A DNA stretch of 62,591 nt from Falciphora oryzae (Eukaryota; Ascomycota; Sordariomycetes; Magnaporthales; Magnaporthaceae): the NCBI GenBank assembly GCA_000733355.1, contig JNVV01000008.1, forward strand, positions 554,961-617,551. The letters are read 5' to 3'. Under the pieces are notes generated by a model. The model searched no databases, was not told where the DNA came from, and was given only the letters and a program-made list of their open reading frames with translations. How positions within the stretch are numbered: the first letter of the stretch is position 1; each line of letters opens with the position of its first letter. The position numbers were made by a program, and so were the translations under genes. This document shows, one piece after another, positions 1 to 11,480 of this stretch.

Positions 1-512
1 TAAAAGGTGGATGTAATGTTGGAAACGAAGATTGGAATCAAGAATCGACATAATTTGATGTACACGCGCGGCCAATCAAATACAAAGTGTCAACTTTTCC
101 GTGGTATCCTGGCTCATTTCCTATCTCCGTTCGGAAAACAACCACCCTTAACGCCTTTCCTGTCCGGTTTCCTTATCTGCTCTTCCTTCTCCAGCATCAG
201 GTCTCTGACCGTCAAGGCTATCTTCTTTTTTCTTCTTTCCTTTACACTCCGCGCCCAAGTCGCATATCTCTGATTTGTATTTGCATGCCATTAAATCGAT
301 ACATCGTCTCCCTGTCGGTCCATCAGCCAGGCTTGCGGTTCCCGTAGAATTGGATGACGGGGTTTATTTTTTCGCAGTACGTTTTCGTGAAGCATGATAT
401 CCAGGGAATAGGGAGAAGAGAAAGAGAAGACTACATCAAAACGTAAAAATGATCCAAGAAAAAAGGATGAAATCGAAACCGTAAAAATCGTGTAAGTGGA
501 GGGCTAGTGTCA
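1..512. other. Intergenic, 3' flank of tuberin gene
   Basis: No convincing coding region. The two overlapping short plus-strand ORFs here are rich in F, S and L and look like chance readings of a pyrimidine-rich flank. The stretch from about 400 to 512 is A-rich on the plus strand and probably holds the 3' UTR of the minus-strand tuberin gene, whose stop codon is at 513-515. Confidence 0.6.
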
Positions 513-3500
513 TCAGGCCGCCCATTTGGAGAAGTCGAGTGAGTCGACGAGCGAGTCGACAGCGTTTGCGGCCGCTACGACCTCGGTGTTCTCCGTCGTG
601 GCCGCCGAGAGCATGGAAGAACGGTGGGAAGTCTGCTCGCTCGCCGTCGTGAAGAAGGTCGCTACTGACGACCGCCGCAGGCTGCTGAAGCTGTCACGCA
701 TGCTGCTAGCAGGGCGTGACGCGTCCAGTGCCGACGATATCGAGCCCGTCGTCGATCCGCCCACCCCGCTGGCGCCGCCTATCGCGTGCTGCTGGTGCAT
801 TGACGACGGGCTCATAGCGGACCCTATACCTCCTCCGCCGCCGGGGCCACCCGTGGACGCAGTGGGCGGGGGCGACGGCGACGGCGCCGTGGGTTTGGGT
901 CCGTAACGCTCCCGCATCTTGTTGATCTCGCGCAGACGGTTGCGCCACGTCCCCACGTGTTCGCCGCCGGCCCGGTTCGACCACACCAGCGAGAAGACCG
1001 AGGCGTTGAGCGCGAGCAGCCGGATGAAGTCTGGGAGGGCCCTGAGGCTGACCATTTTGGTATCTGCCGCGGGTGAGATTTCCGGGAAGCCGGGTTTGCT
1101 CATGACTTGCACCTTGTAAAAGGATGTCTGCTCATCAGCCCCAGCACCGCCCTCGGCTGCTTCGCCGCCACCGGCTTCCTTCGCCGCCAGCCTCTTGGCC
1201 CTTTCCCTGGAGGCTATGAATGAGGCTCGAGAGACGGGAGTGATGACTATGTTCACGTAGTTGAACTCCGATGGGAACGTGTCAAACTTGAAGGGCTGGC
1301 CAGAGTCGTTGAAGATAATGTTGACAAAGTCGTTGCCGATATGGCGCTTTTTGTTGATGCAAAGCGCGTCATGCTCCAGGTTCGTAGGCATCTGCGTCGT
1401 GACGTGAAACACCATTTCCGTGACCCGATCACGCCAACAGAAAGTGTACTGGCCGTCCGTGTCGTACTCACGGTCGAGCCCCTGAGTGTTGAAGGTGGCA
1501 CCCTTCAGCTTGGTTAGAGTGCCGAGGCCGTTCAGGAATTCAACGTAATCGCTGCTGCCCGAGACGTTGGCCAGGATCTCGCTTTCCTTCGTCTGTCCCT
1601 CTCCAATGTACACCACGCCAACCTTGTGGCCATCCAGGGTCGGACTGCGGTCAAACATGCGGATCGTACGACCCACAACTTCGTCTTCGGGTAGCGGGAT
1701 CGGGCGGAGGGTTGAATCGAAGGCCTGCGGGATCGAGGACAAAAGCTGCACAAGCACGTGGCTGGGGAACACGGTGCTCCCCAGCAGCAGCTGACCATCC
1801 CGGCTGTTTTCCGGATTCGACATGGCTCCTATGTGGTGCGGCGCTGGGGGCTTCACGCTCTCACGGACGACAAAGCACGACGTACCCGAGGGCTGGCGCT
1901 TGGTGATCTGCGCCCACCCGCTCTTGGTGGCCTGCTTGATAGTCACGATGCTGTTGCCAATGATCCAGCACTTTTCCTTCATCTCGCCGAATCTCTCTTG
2001 GTTGAAGAGTGGGTCCTCGATCGAGTCGTCCGCATCGGCAAAAGCAACCCGCTGCATGAAGTCGATGGTGATTTGTGCCTGCTCCTCTGGCGGCCCTCCG
2101 TCGGCGTCGGAGAACAGGTTCTTCGCAATCCAGCCGACATGGTTTGCGCGATCCGGCAGTTTGAGAGCCAGGAACCAGAACGTGATGACATGGTAGGCTA
2201 GTGCGTAGACGTACTGGGGGAGATCATCCGACGACGCGGGTGGACCAAAGACATCCGGGTTGCTGCCGAAAGGGGAGGGCGTGTGTGGTTCGCTCGCGTT
2301 GCCCGTACGCGACAGCGATCTTCGGCTTCGCACGTCTTGCAGATACCTGAAGCAGATTCCGAACACGATGCGATATTCGTCCTCCCTGAAGTTAGAGTAA
2401 AGAGACGACAGGCGGCTAAGACAGGCAAGGAATTCGAGGATATGGATGGCAACGCCTTGCTGTGTGATGATCTGCGACATCTTCTGAAGAATAGCGACCA
2501 GACACCTGCTCGTCGACAGGGGTAGTTCGTGGCAGGCCATGGACAGAGCGTGTATGCAGCACTTGGCCGTCTTGTCCGATATTCCCCGCGAGAATGTCTG
2601 GACAATCTCGTCCTCTTCGCTCTTCTGGAAGTGTTCGTGGTAGCTCATTATCATGGTCAGGATATGGTAAAAGCAAACAGCAACCTCGGGCTTCCGAATA
2701 CCCGAGGCGAGGGGCGGTTCTTGGAACATGTTCATGCGCATGATCTCGCAGAGTATGCCACGAATCTGCTGGATCTGCGGGATCGCGCCCTTAAACAAGG
2801 CGTGGTTGCTGAGCTGCGAGGGAAGGTGCACGATGATGAAGCTGTAGATCTCCCAGTCACAGCCAGCATGGAGAATCGTAATCAAGGCCTCCAGCCATGA
2901 TGACATATGTAACGCAGGAACAGGCTGTGGTGCCTTTTCGGTTGGCTTGGGAGACACACAGAACAGAACCGGGCTCGAGGTGGACGAGGGCGACTCCGGT
3001 AGCGCGTCAGGGTCGGGAAGTGACCACGTCTGCCGATACCGACCGACCGAGGTGGAAGCGCCGGGGATGGAGGCTGTGCCACTCGTAGAGCGAGATACGT
3101 GACCTCTATCCCGCTCGTGTGGAGGAAGGCCCTGGCCGAATGATATCGCTCGGCCGGGCCGCGCGTTGAGGCCTCCCTGATCAGACCTAGACGGCCTTGC
3201 ATGTTGCGCGTCTTCTGCGAGCTTGCGGGAAAGGGAAGCCTCGGTACGGAATAGCGTTGCCGCCAGCGCTTCGGACTCGGTAAATGTTGTGAGGAAGACA
3301 CGGCCGGCCCAGTCAGCTCTCAGCCGGAAGAGCATCTTCATGGCAGTTAACCGAGCGTCGGTCTCGCACTGCTTGGAGCGAGCAATATGGACGATGGTAT
3401 TGAAGGCTTTTGTGGCCTTCCAGACGTCTGTGTCCATTGTTCGCATGAATACCTGCACATAACCCGTCGTTACCACGTTTGATGGGCTCTGGCTTGCCAC

Positions 3501-5564
3501 CGTGCCGCTGGTGGGTGCCACCGGTGTAGAGACCAGGGGGTCCCGAAGCCTGTCATTGGCCAAAACCCCCTTGAGCGAGTCGACAATGCTCTCGAAGAGA
3601 CCCCGGTCAGCGGACGGGCTGACTGAGACGAGAAAGGCGACGGTTTCCTGGAGAACCATGATGTCGGTTTCTTCTGGAATGCCGCGTAGAATACTCTTTA
3701 TCAAGCTAGAGGAGCTGTACTGGTCGGATTCCTGTCCAATCAACTCTAGCATGTCGATCACGGCAGTGATTGTGCGGAGCCCTCGAGACCGGACCAGGCT
3801 CGATCGTCCTCTATCAAGGTAGAAAGATTCCACGACCAGCTTGATGTTATCCTCCCACTGAAGATCCGAAGGGAAGCAACAATGGAACTCATCGAAATAG
3901 TCCAGAACAAGGCCCGCCGCAGAGTCAGGGAGGAGGTCGTGTATCTTGGTAAAGAAGACGATGCAGTCCTGTCTCTGTATGAAGTCCGAGCGCTTTTCAA
4001 ACAGCAGTTGCTCAAGGCGCTCGACCAGCCGGCTAAGCTCTTGAGCGATTGGGTCTCCCCGATCCAGGCTTTCGGCCGACATGGCCCTGACGGAGCCCTG
4101 GTGACTTCCCAATGGCCCTCCTCCTTCTGCTCGTCCCGAGACCGCCCGGCTCTTCCTGGAGCAGCACGAGGCCACCTCTAGTATGACCGCCCACTCCTCG
4201 TCGGCGACGGCCGAGTTGAGCCGCCTGGTGCCGTCGTCGAAAAGGGAATTTATAAGCTGCAGTAGTGCGTTGCAGATCCTCGGCGTCGGCTTGTTGTTGA
4301 TAATGTTGACAAGACCATCCACCAGGGGGTTCAACGGTACCGCGGGGTAGCCTTTCACAGACGTCTTCCAGACTAGCTTTTGGAGCACCTCCAGAGCTCC
4401 CCTGACCTCGCGCTGCTCGCGCTGCTGTGTCTCTGGCTTACCGTTTGCCCTGTACGACAGCAGTACGTTGAGAAGCACCTGGACCGTGGGCTTGCCGTGG
4501 TGTGACTTGCAGATATTGGACAACACCTGCCAGGCTGCCTTGGACAGGCTCGGGACCATGCTGAAAATCGAGCTGAGCACGTTGACGAATCGAGCAAGGT
4601 TGTCTGACGGAATCGCACCGAAGGTGACGATAACATTGAAGACGTTGATGCAGGACTTGAGGTCCTCTTCGGAGCTGGTGGCTATGCAGATGTCGAGCAG
4701 GCACTCGATCAAATCGCTGGCGGAGGCGTCATCGGTGACTTTGAAGTTGAATTTGACCACGTCCGCGACAAACGCGAACAGTTGCTGGAAGTTTTTCTCC
4801 TCTCCCGAAACCGTCGCCTTGCCCTTGGAGTTCCTGCTCGCGCTCCGCCCGCCATTCTTCCGCGCCTCCTTGGCGGCATCTTTGGCGGCATCCTTGGCGT
4901 CCTTGACGGCCTTGAACTTCTCTTGGAGCCAGGTGATGAGAAGCGGAACGACGTCATACTCGAAGCCCGAGAGATCGCGTCCACGTCGCGTAAGGTCCAC
5001 GAGGGCGGCGAGCTGGAGGTGAAAGTCCTCCGGGTTCGCGGGCACGGAAATCGTCTGAAAGTATTCCCTCCTCTCCAGGTCTGTAGACTCCTTGTGCTTC
5101 ACGCACTCCGTCACAAGTTCCCAGCCAGCCAACCGGGCAGCCTGGGCCTTCCCCGGCTCGATGAGGTCCTTCCCTGCGTACCATATTTCGAGGACCGAGG
5201 TGAGCGGGCAGTTGGTGATGGCGATTCGAAGGGACGTCGCGGCCTGGACGCGATCGTTTATCGTTCCGCTGCGCAGCTGTTCGAGGGCGTCTGGGCTGTT
5301 GGTCGACGGGTCTCCGCTGCTGGATCGAGCGGTGGCGTTGGCGGGATCGACGAAGAGCTGTGCCGGCGAAGGCGCTGGGGGGACTGGTAGGTGCAGCGGC
5401 GGCGGGGACTTGGCCAGGCGGGCGCCAGTCAAGTTCTTAAAGACACTGGCAAGTCCCCCCGTGCTCCTGTTCTCTGGGGACTGGACCACATCCTCAGTCG
5501 ATCGGGACATGTGCTCGTCGCTTTCCGAGGCCTGCTGGCCCAGCGAGACTATGCGACGCAGCAT
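513..5564 (-). CDS. TSC2: Tuberin (TSC2) homologue, Rheb GTPase-activating protein
   Basis: Single uninterrupted ORF of 1683 aa. Tuberin with its partner hamartin stimulates GTP hydrolysis by Rheb and so restrains TORC1. The Rap/Ran-GAP domain is clear at roughly residues 1300-1445. It contains KKRHIGNDFVNIIFND, in which Asn1411 of HIGND is the catalytic asparagine thumb of this GAP class, followed by the FNYVNIVITP strand. The first 1000 residues are helical-repeat-like, as in tuberin N-terminal and middle regions. The last 150 residues are low complexity (Gly, Ser, Pro) with a hydrophilic tail. Length is close to animal and fungal tuberins. The start is the first ATG; Met19 (5510) is a possible alternative. 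It diverges from CSE1. No hamartin gene is visible in the window. The absence of introns over 5 kb is notable but not abnormal. Confidence 0.93.
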   Translation of the reverse strand: MLRRIVSLGQQASESDEHMSRSTEDVVQSPENRSTGGLASVFKNLTGARLAKSPPPLHLPVPPAPSPAQLFVDPANATARSSSGDPSTNSPDALEQLRSGTINDRVQAATSLRIAITNCPLTSVLEIWYAGKDLIEPGKAQAARLAGWELVTECVKHKESTDLERREYFQTISVPANPEDFHLQLAALVDLTRRGRDLSGFEYDVVPLLITWLQEKFKAVKDAKDAAKDAAKEARKNGGRSASRNSKGKATVSGEEKNFQQLFAFVADVVKFNFKVTDDASASDLIECLLDICIATSSEEDLKSCINVFNVIVTFGAIPSDNLARFVNVLSSIFSMVPSLSKAAWQVLSNICKSHHGKPTVQVLLNVLLSYRANGKPETQQREQREVRGALEVLQKLVWKTSVKGYPAVPLNPLVDGLVNIINNKPTPRICNALLQLINSLFDDGTRRLNSAVADEEWAVILEVASCCSRKSRAVSGRAEGGGPLGSHQGSVRAMSAESLDRGDPIAQELSRLVERLEQLLFEKRSDFIQRQDCIVFFTKIHDLLPDSAAGLVLDYFDEFHCCFPSDLQWEDNIKLVVESFYLDRGRSSLVRSRGLRTITAVIDMLELIGQESDQYSSSSLIKSILRGIPEETDIMVLQETVAFLVSVSPSADRGLFESIVDSLKGVLANDRLRDPLVSTPVAPTSGTVASQSPSNVVTTGYVQVFMRTMDTDVWKATKAFNTIVHIARSKQCETDARLTAMKMLFRLRADWAGRVFLTTFTESEALAATLFRTEASLSRKLAEDAQHARPSRSDQGGLNARPGRAISFGQGLPPHERDRGHVSRSTSGTASIPGASTSVGRYRQTWSLPDPDALPESPSSTSSPVLFCVSPKPTEKAPQPVPALHMSSWLEALITILHAGCDWEIYSFIIVHLPSQLSNHALFKGAIPQIQQIRGILCEIMRMNMFQEPPLASGIRKPEVAVCFYHILTMIMSYHEHFQKSEEDEIVQTFSRGISDKTAKCCIHALSMACHELPLSTSRCLVAILQKMSQIITQQGVAIHILEFLACLSRLSSLYSNFREDEYRIVFGICFRYLQDVRSRRSLSRTGNASEPHTPSPFGSNPDVFGPPASSDDLPQYVYALAYHVITFWFLALKLPDRANHVGWIAKNLFSDADGGPPEEQAQITIDFMQRVAFADADDSIEDPLFNQERFGEMKEKCWIIGNSIVTIKQATKSGWAQITKRQPSGTSCFVVRESVKPPAPHHIGAMSNPENSRDGQLLLGSTVFPSHVLVQLLSSIPQAFDSTLRPIPLPEDEVVGRTIRMFDRSPTLDGHKVGVVYIGEGQTKESEILANVSGSSDYVEFLNGLGTLTKLKGATFNTQGLDREYDTDGQYTFCWRDRVTEMVFHVTTQMPTNLEHDALCINKKRHIGNDFVNIIFNDSGQPFKFDTFPSEFNYVNIVITPVSRASFIASRERAKRLAAKEAGGGEAAEGGAGADEQTSFYKVQVMSKPGFPEISPAADTKMVSLRALPDFIRLLALNASVFSLVWSNRAGGEHVGTWRNRLREINKMRERYGPKPTAPSPSPPPTASTGGPGGGGGIGSAMSPSSMHQQHAIGGASGVGGSTTGSISSALDASRPASSMRDSFSSLRRSSVATFFTTASEQTSHRSSMLSAATTENTEVVAAANAVDSLVDSLDFSKWAA

Positions 5565-6805
5565 TATACGTCAACGAGGGGTTCATGGATGACATGCATC
5601 GGAGGCTAGCCCCGACCATGTTGCAAGATGGCGCAAAAGTGCGATGTCTGGGCGAGATAATGGCGGACGCTGTCGGGTAGGGATTGGGGTCCATCAAGGG
5701 ACTGCCAGTCACAGCAGTGGCAGCGTGCTTGGCCAGATTGACAGCAAAAGAGCCAGCCAAAGACATCGCCAGGCACAGCGCATAGGTAGAGAAAAATTGA
5801 CACAGCTTGACAGCGATCGGGTGACACAGTGTCGAACTTACAGGTCGGCTGGTACTTGCATAAAAGGTGTCAGCCACAGCGACCATCCCAAGCAAGACAG
5901 GCGCATCAAGGATGGTGGTCGGAAGTTCAGGACGAGGCGAGGGCGAGGGCGAGTCGGAGAGGGAGCCGAGAGGTTCGGAGACGGTCGCGAGTGGTGCGTC
6001 GCTGGGGGCGGAGGGCGATTTTGACAGGATCTGCAGCCTCTGTTGTGGCTGCCCTTGCACCGACTTGTCGGTTGGCGGAGACAGTTGTAGTCGAAACGAG
6101 AGCAAAGCCAGTTGACGTCGAGACAAGGATATCAAATTTGTCACAGGCAGCTGGGGTCACCACTGCCGCACGCCCACCTCACCAGGTAGCCCCGGGCTCC
6201 ACCCAGTCGCCAATCGAGAGTGATTTTTTTGGGTTAGGATGGGTGGTGCCTTTTTTTCTCACATCTTTTTACATATAGTTGCGAAATTTACCAGAGAAGA
6301 AAATACGATATTGGCAGAGCTAGTCCAAACACGAGTCTTGTAGGGGCGACCATGTCCGTGATATTCTGTCACATACGCGTTGAGTGCCTAGGGGCCTCCT
6401 CCACTCAAACCACAGAACAAAGTAGAAAGAGCTCGCCAGTCAATTGAAGAAGCGCGGATAGCGTCCGCCTTCTAATTTATTCGATTTTTTTTCCCCCTTC
6501 AAACTTGCATCCTGCTCCCTTTTACTCGCCAGTGCCCTAGACGTCGCAAAAGCGACAATACTGCTGTAATGTAGCCTCAGGCATTAGAACCCATGGGGCA
6601 AAATGACCCCGCACTTCCAGCTCGCCTTCTGTTTGTCAGGAGCTGCCGGCACCTGGCAACGCTCACTCCGCCTAAATTTATTTGTCTTGGTCCCACCTCC
6701 TCCAAAAAAGCGGCCATCGTCAAACGCGACGGTGCCGTTCAGGCTCACGACTGCTCGAATTCTATGCCTACAACACACACGCACGCAGACGCGCAAGCCT
6801 GAAGG
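5565..6805. promoter_or_regulatory. Divergent promoter region tuberin/CSE1
   Basis: About 1.24 kb between two divergent start codons, so it should hold both promoters and 5' UTRs. T-rich tracts occur near 6225-6260 and 6480-6500. A 216-codon minus-strand open frame (5494-6144) overlaps the tuberin start but has low-complexity, UTR-like composition and no recognised domain, so I do not call it. A short upstream ORF of CSE1 is listed separately. Confidence 0.55.
6593..6802 (+). other. Upstream ORF (69 codons) abutting the CSE1 start
   Basis: An ATG at 6593 opens a 69-codon frame that ends with TGA at 6800-6802, only three bases before the CSE1 ATG at 6806. The peptide is not family-like. If the transcript starts upstream of 6593, scanning ribosomes would meet this frame first, and termination so close to the main ATG could damp or regulate CSE1 translation. 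The transcription start is unknown, so this is only a candidate uORF. Confidence 0.3.
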
Positions 6806-9800
6806 ATGGCTGCAACCGCTGCACTCGGCGAGCTTGCCGAGGTGCTCAACAACACCCTCGTCGTCGACAATGAGCGCCGCGCCCAAGGTGAGCAAGAAGA
6901 CCCTGCGATCCCATCTCTTGTTCGTCTCGGGCTCGACGGGAGCTTTCACCCCAAGCTCATGGCCCTCCATTGGCGGAACCTCGCGAGACGCCACACGGGC
7001 AACGGCGTGCTGCACCAATACGGCCATCTTCGATGTCTCTAACACTGCTCCTTTGGAAACAGCTGAGGCCAAGCTGAGGGAGGCCGAGGCAAGTCCCTGG
7101 TACTCACAGAGTCTACTTCAGCTCGCCACTTCGACCCTTCCCAACCAGACCCGCCTCGCGGCCGCTCTCGCCTTCAAGAACTTCATCAAGAAGAACTACA
7201 GAGTACGTGGAGCACACCTGCGCTCCCCCGGCACCGATTCTTGCAGGAACCAAACACTGACAGGATGTGGCGGACAGTGGCTCGTCAAGGAGCAGCGGCA
7301 CACGCTCCCCGACGAGCAAGTGAGCTTCCTCAAACGGGAGCTGGTCGGCCAGATGATTGCGTCGCCACGCAACATCCAGGCACAGCTCGGGGCCGCAATC
7401 ACCATCATCGCCGAACAGGACTTCCACGAGCGATGGAACGAACTGATGCCGGTACGGTCTCTCTCACTACTCAACCCCCTACGAGCACACCGCCCGCTAA
7501 TGCTCCGCTGTCAAATCCCACCAGGACATTGCCTCGCGACTCTCAGCCGACGACTTCACGGTCACAAACAGTGTTTTGACCATAGCACACACTATACTCG
7601 AAAGCCTGCGGTACGCCGATGGCGCCGACGACGATGCCAGAGGAAATGTTGTGCACGCCATGGATAATCTGGGCAATGCACTCAAGGGCCTGCTCTTTGT
7701 CGCCGACAAGCACATCCAGGAGAACACGAGCAACGCCACGCAGCTCCAGGGGTGGTTCGAGACGTTCAACCTTGTCGTTGAGATCTTGCACGACCTGTCG
7801 ACCATCGACCTCCCGAACTTCATTGTCGACAACAAGAATGAGATCGCGGCGGCTCTCTACAGATACCTGCCGTACCAGAACTCCATCTTTGATGGTGATG
7901 AGGATGAAGCCACCGTCATCGACCAGGCCAAAACAAGCATCTACGAACTTCTCAGTCTGTGGTTTGCCAAGGAACACGAGGACTTCACTACGGCTCCCGA
8001 CAGAGAGGTCATCACAACCACGTTGAGCCTGCTTGGCTCCACCGGCTTGTTGCCACGACACGACCTCCTTGTGAGCAAGGCCCTGAAGTTCCTGACCAGT
8101 GCGGTAGCGACGGATCCATGCCACCTGGAAGCATTCAAGATCAAGGTGGACGGTCGGGCAACCGACGACCTGTCCCCTCTCGCCTTCGAAGTTATCATGT
8201 TGAACATCAGGCTGCGCGAATCAGACGTGGAGTTGCTTTCGAGTGAACCCATCGAGTTCATCCGGCGCGATCTGGAAGGCTACGATACAGACTCTAGGCG
8301 GAGAGCGGCACTGGACTTCTTGAAGGTGCTCTTGGCGAAGCTTGGCGACGCGGCCACTACGGCGGTTCTCAAGCAGATTGACGTTTGCTTGCAACAGCCC
8401 GGCTGGGAGGCTAAGGATGTTGCTATCAACCTCTACCTCGCGACCGCGGCCCAAGGCACTGTCACCGGCGCCAAGGGTATCACTCAGCTAAACCCCCTTA
8501 TCGCGAAGCTAGAACCGACTCACAATCTCGGCGTTGTGGGCTTCTTCGAAAAACACGTCATGTCGGACCTCTCCGCCAACGAGCTCATCCCCAAGGTCAA
8601 CGCCATCAAGTACCTGCACAACTTCCGGGCCCAGACTATGGAGGTACATGGCGGGGCAGTGTTTGACGCATTGGCCACTCACCTGCATTCCGATCAATAC
8701 GTCGTCTACACCTACGCAGCCATCACCATCGAGCGGGCGTTGGTCCTCACCAAGCCAGGGGGAGAACCCGTCATCCCCTTCGCAGCTCTCGAGTCGAAAG
8801 CCCTGGAGCTGCTAACCCGCCTGTTTGGACTCATCAACAATGAGGCGCTGCCAGCCAAGAAGCAGGAGAACGAGTTCCTGATGCGTTGCATAATGAGGGT
8901 CATGATGTCCCTCAAGGAGAATCTGGTGGCTATTCTTCCCCAGATTCTCACCGAGCTCATCAACATCACCGAGGCGATCAAGAAGAGCCCCAGCAACCCA
9001 CGATTCTACTTCTACCTCTTCGAGGCCATTGGCGCCCTTATCCACTATTGTTCTGCGACCTCCTCCAGCACGCTGGAGACCATGCTGTGGCAGCCATTCG
9101 CCTCGATTTTGGAGGAAGATATCGACGGTAATGCAACCCATTGTCGTCTTCCGATAGCAGTTGGCCCCTGGCCTGACCCGACGCTGGGCCGCGTAATAAT
9201 TCGAAACTAACTGTCTGTCATCTAGAGTTCGTGCCATATGTCTTCCAGCTGTTTGCAGCACTGATCGAGGCCTCGCCATCGACCGAGGCGCCAGCGAGCC
9301 TCACAAGTCTGTCCGAACTTCTTCTTCAGACGACGAGGTGGGATAGTATGGGCGTCAATCTTCCCGCTCCTGCAAGATTCCTCACTGCGATGATCCCCAA
9401 AGCCGCAAAGGCCATCCTAGAAGGCAACCGCTTGCAGCAGGTGGTAGACATCTTCGAGAAGCTGTTCTCCAAGTCAAAGCGGCTCCTTCAAGAGAGCGCT
9501 TTCGATCTTCTGGAGGCGATGGCAAAGTCGTTCCCAGCGTGAGTGGTCCATATTGTGACTTTCTGGCACCCCATCATTTTTTGGAGAGCACATCAGACTG
9601 ATCTGGACGTGGTTTTACTATAGGGCCGCCTTGGGCCCATACTTTGCCCAAATCATGATGAAGATCGCGCCGAAATACAAAGAGTATGAGGCAAAGGAGG
9701 AGTCAACCCAGGAGGCAGCAAAGAAGGCAGCCAAGGAGGGAAGGACTCTCATACCGCTAGATTACACGTGGTACAAGCTGCGCTTTGTGCGCTTCTACCA

Positions 9801-10323
9801 TCTCATCTCGGCGCTGGGAGTGGAAACTGGATACGGGCCCGACTACTACGCCACCTACGCCGAAGCCATGGGACCGGGCAATTTCGTGCCTATCTACGTC
9901 AAGGGTGTACTGCCCCTGACGAACCAGTTTACGCATCCGGCGGACCGCAAGCTCGCGGTCATTTCGCTGACCAAGACGCTCTGCGACTCACCAGCGTTTG
10001 CGGAAAAGTACGCCAAGGGATGGGGGTGGACGGCCTCGCTGCTGCTGGAGTTGCTCACGCATGAACCCGACCTGAGCAACAAGAGCAAGGGCGTCATGCA
10101 AGAAGCAGATCCAGACGACGTTAGTTTTGGACGTGTCTTCACGGGGCTCAGCACGTGCAAGCGAACCCATCGGGACTACTTCCCCGAGGTTACGAACCTG
10201 CCGGAGTGGATCAAGAAACAGCTTCACGAGGCGGATGCGCGTCACGGTGGCAGGATCTCGACCTTCATGGGCCAGCGGTTGGAGCCGGACGTCCGCGCCA
10301 GCTTAGAGGCAAAGCTTGCTTAG
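6806..10323 (+). CDS. CSE1: Exportin-2 / CSE1, importin-alpha re-exporter
   Basis: HEAT-repeat karyopherin that carries importin-alpha back to the cytoplasm with Ran-GTP. Six exons join in phase: 6806-6887, 7063-7202, 7278-7451, 7525-9127, 9226-9538 and 9624-10323, giving 1003 aa (yeast Cse1 is about 960). The N-terminus shows the importin-beta N domain: EAEASPWYSQSLLQLA, then AALAFKNFIKKNYR, LKRELVGQMIASP and DFHERWNELMP. The rest reads as helical repeats, with the Cse1-type C-terminus running to a plain TAG. The start gives MAATAALGELAEVLNNTLVV, typical for the family. The introns are 75-175 nt with canonical GT-AG ends. Single-copy essential gene in fungi. Confidence is high in identity and good in splice sites. 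Confidence 0.93.
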
Positions 10324-11480
10324 TGACACTGCGCGAGCATCTTGGTCCGGACGATGGCGGGATCGTCTCTGTAAATTAGATACAGAGAGGGCCGTTGGGA
10401 AGAGAGTGGCAAGGTCGGCGCTTCAAGGAGACCCGGGGGGATGGATTGTTGCACGAACAAAAGTAAGCACTGGTGTTACCGCGTCTAGAAACCAATGTAT
10501 GAAGTTAGAAAGTTGGGAGATGTGGCATCAAGCCCCGTCGGGAAGGACAGAGCCCGCAGGATACACTCACGAACAGAAAAACGAAAATCTGTCAGGGCTT
10601 TGGCCTGTATTTCGAAGAATATCATCACTGCAGAAGTCTTGGCAGTTTGGGGGCCGGCTTCTTTTCATTGGAAGGAGGCTGGCAACAGCCGCAAAGACCC
10701 TACTGGGTTGCGTAGCTATTGACCAGGGTCTACACCTCAGGACTGGGGAAAGTGCCCGTTGTCAGTCAGCACGGACAATCTTGGAGACCGGACCCCGTCG
10801 TAACACCGAGGCTTCGCAGTACATTACCGGCGGCCTTCTTTGACAGCCCCAGTCCCCTGGGTCGACAACGCAGGCCCAGCACCACGCCGCTCAAAAGCAT
10901 GAGGGATTCTGAATCCTGGTCGCGGCTGGATGGCACGCGGCAGTTGAAAACGCCCAGCACCCCGCTGCGCCACGGGCTGCGTGCGTGTTGGGAACACGAG
11001 CGCCAAGCAGGGCCACCAATCCCTCATCAGGTGTACCAATAGGATCCCCAGCCAACCGAATGGAAGGGTGCTGGCCCATTTACGTCCGTCAAAGCGGAGA
11101 CAAGCGCCCGTGGGGCCCCCTGCGCTGTGCCATGTCGAGATGGGCATCAAGGAAATAAACATCGCCAGCCAGGTCTATGCAATGATTGTAGGAATGCCGC
11201 CCGCTGCTGCAAGGTCTGCTCTGGTGCTACGCCAGCGCCTCCCTGCTGACGCATTGGCAGACGTTCTAGTGGAGGCAGTTGCTCTTCCGGTCCCTAGGCT
11301 TTGCCATGTCATGATGGACGTAGATATCAAGGAAATTATTATGCTCAGTCGGAGTATAAAAGGTCGCCCAGGCGTCTTATCGATGTCTCCCGGTCTCGTC
11401 TGCTTCTGCATCAGCCCAGCCCGCCCGTCCTCGTCTAGACCCGACCCACCTGCGGCTTCACTTACACCAAGGCATCAACA
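10324..11480. promoter_or_regulatory. Intergenic, promoter of carboxypeptidase gene
   Basis: No convincing gene. It holds the 3' flank of CSE1 and the promoter of the serine carboxypeptidase. A TATA box lies at 11355-11363 (TATAAAAGG), about 120 bp before the ATG. An imperfect direct repeat lies at 11128-11160 and 11302-11341; both copies share TGCCATGTC followed by ATCAAGGAAAT. Confidence 0.6.
11355..11363 (+). promoter_or_regulatory. TATA box of carboxypeptidase gene
   Basis: TATAAAAGG lies 118 bp upstream of the ATG at 11481 and is followed by a C/T-rich leader, the usual arrangement for a strongly expressed fungal secreted-enzyme gene. Confidence 0.55.

Noticed and set aside
5494..6144. 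216-codon minus-strand frame overlapping the tuberin start
   Set aside because: Composition is UTR-like and it overlaps the tuberin N-terminus in another frame; no supporting splice sites.
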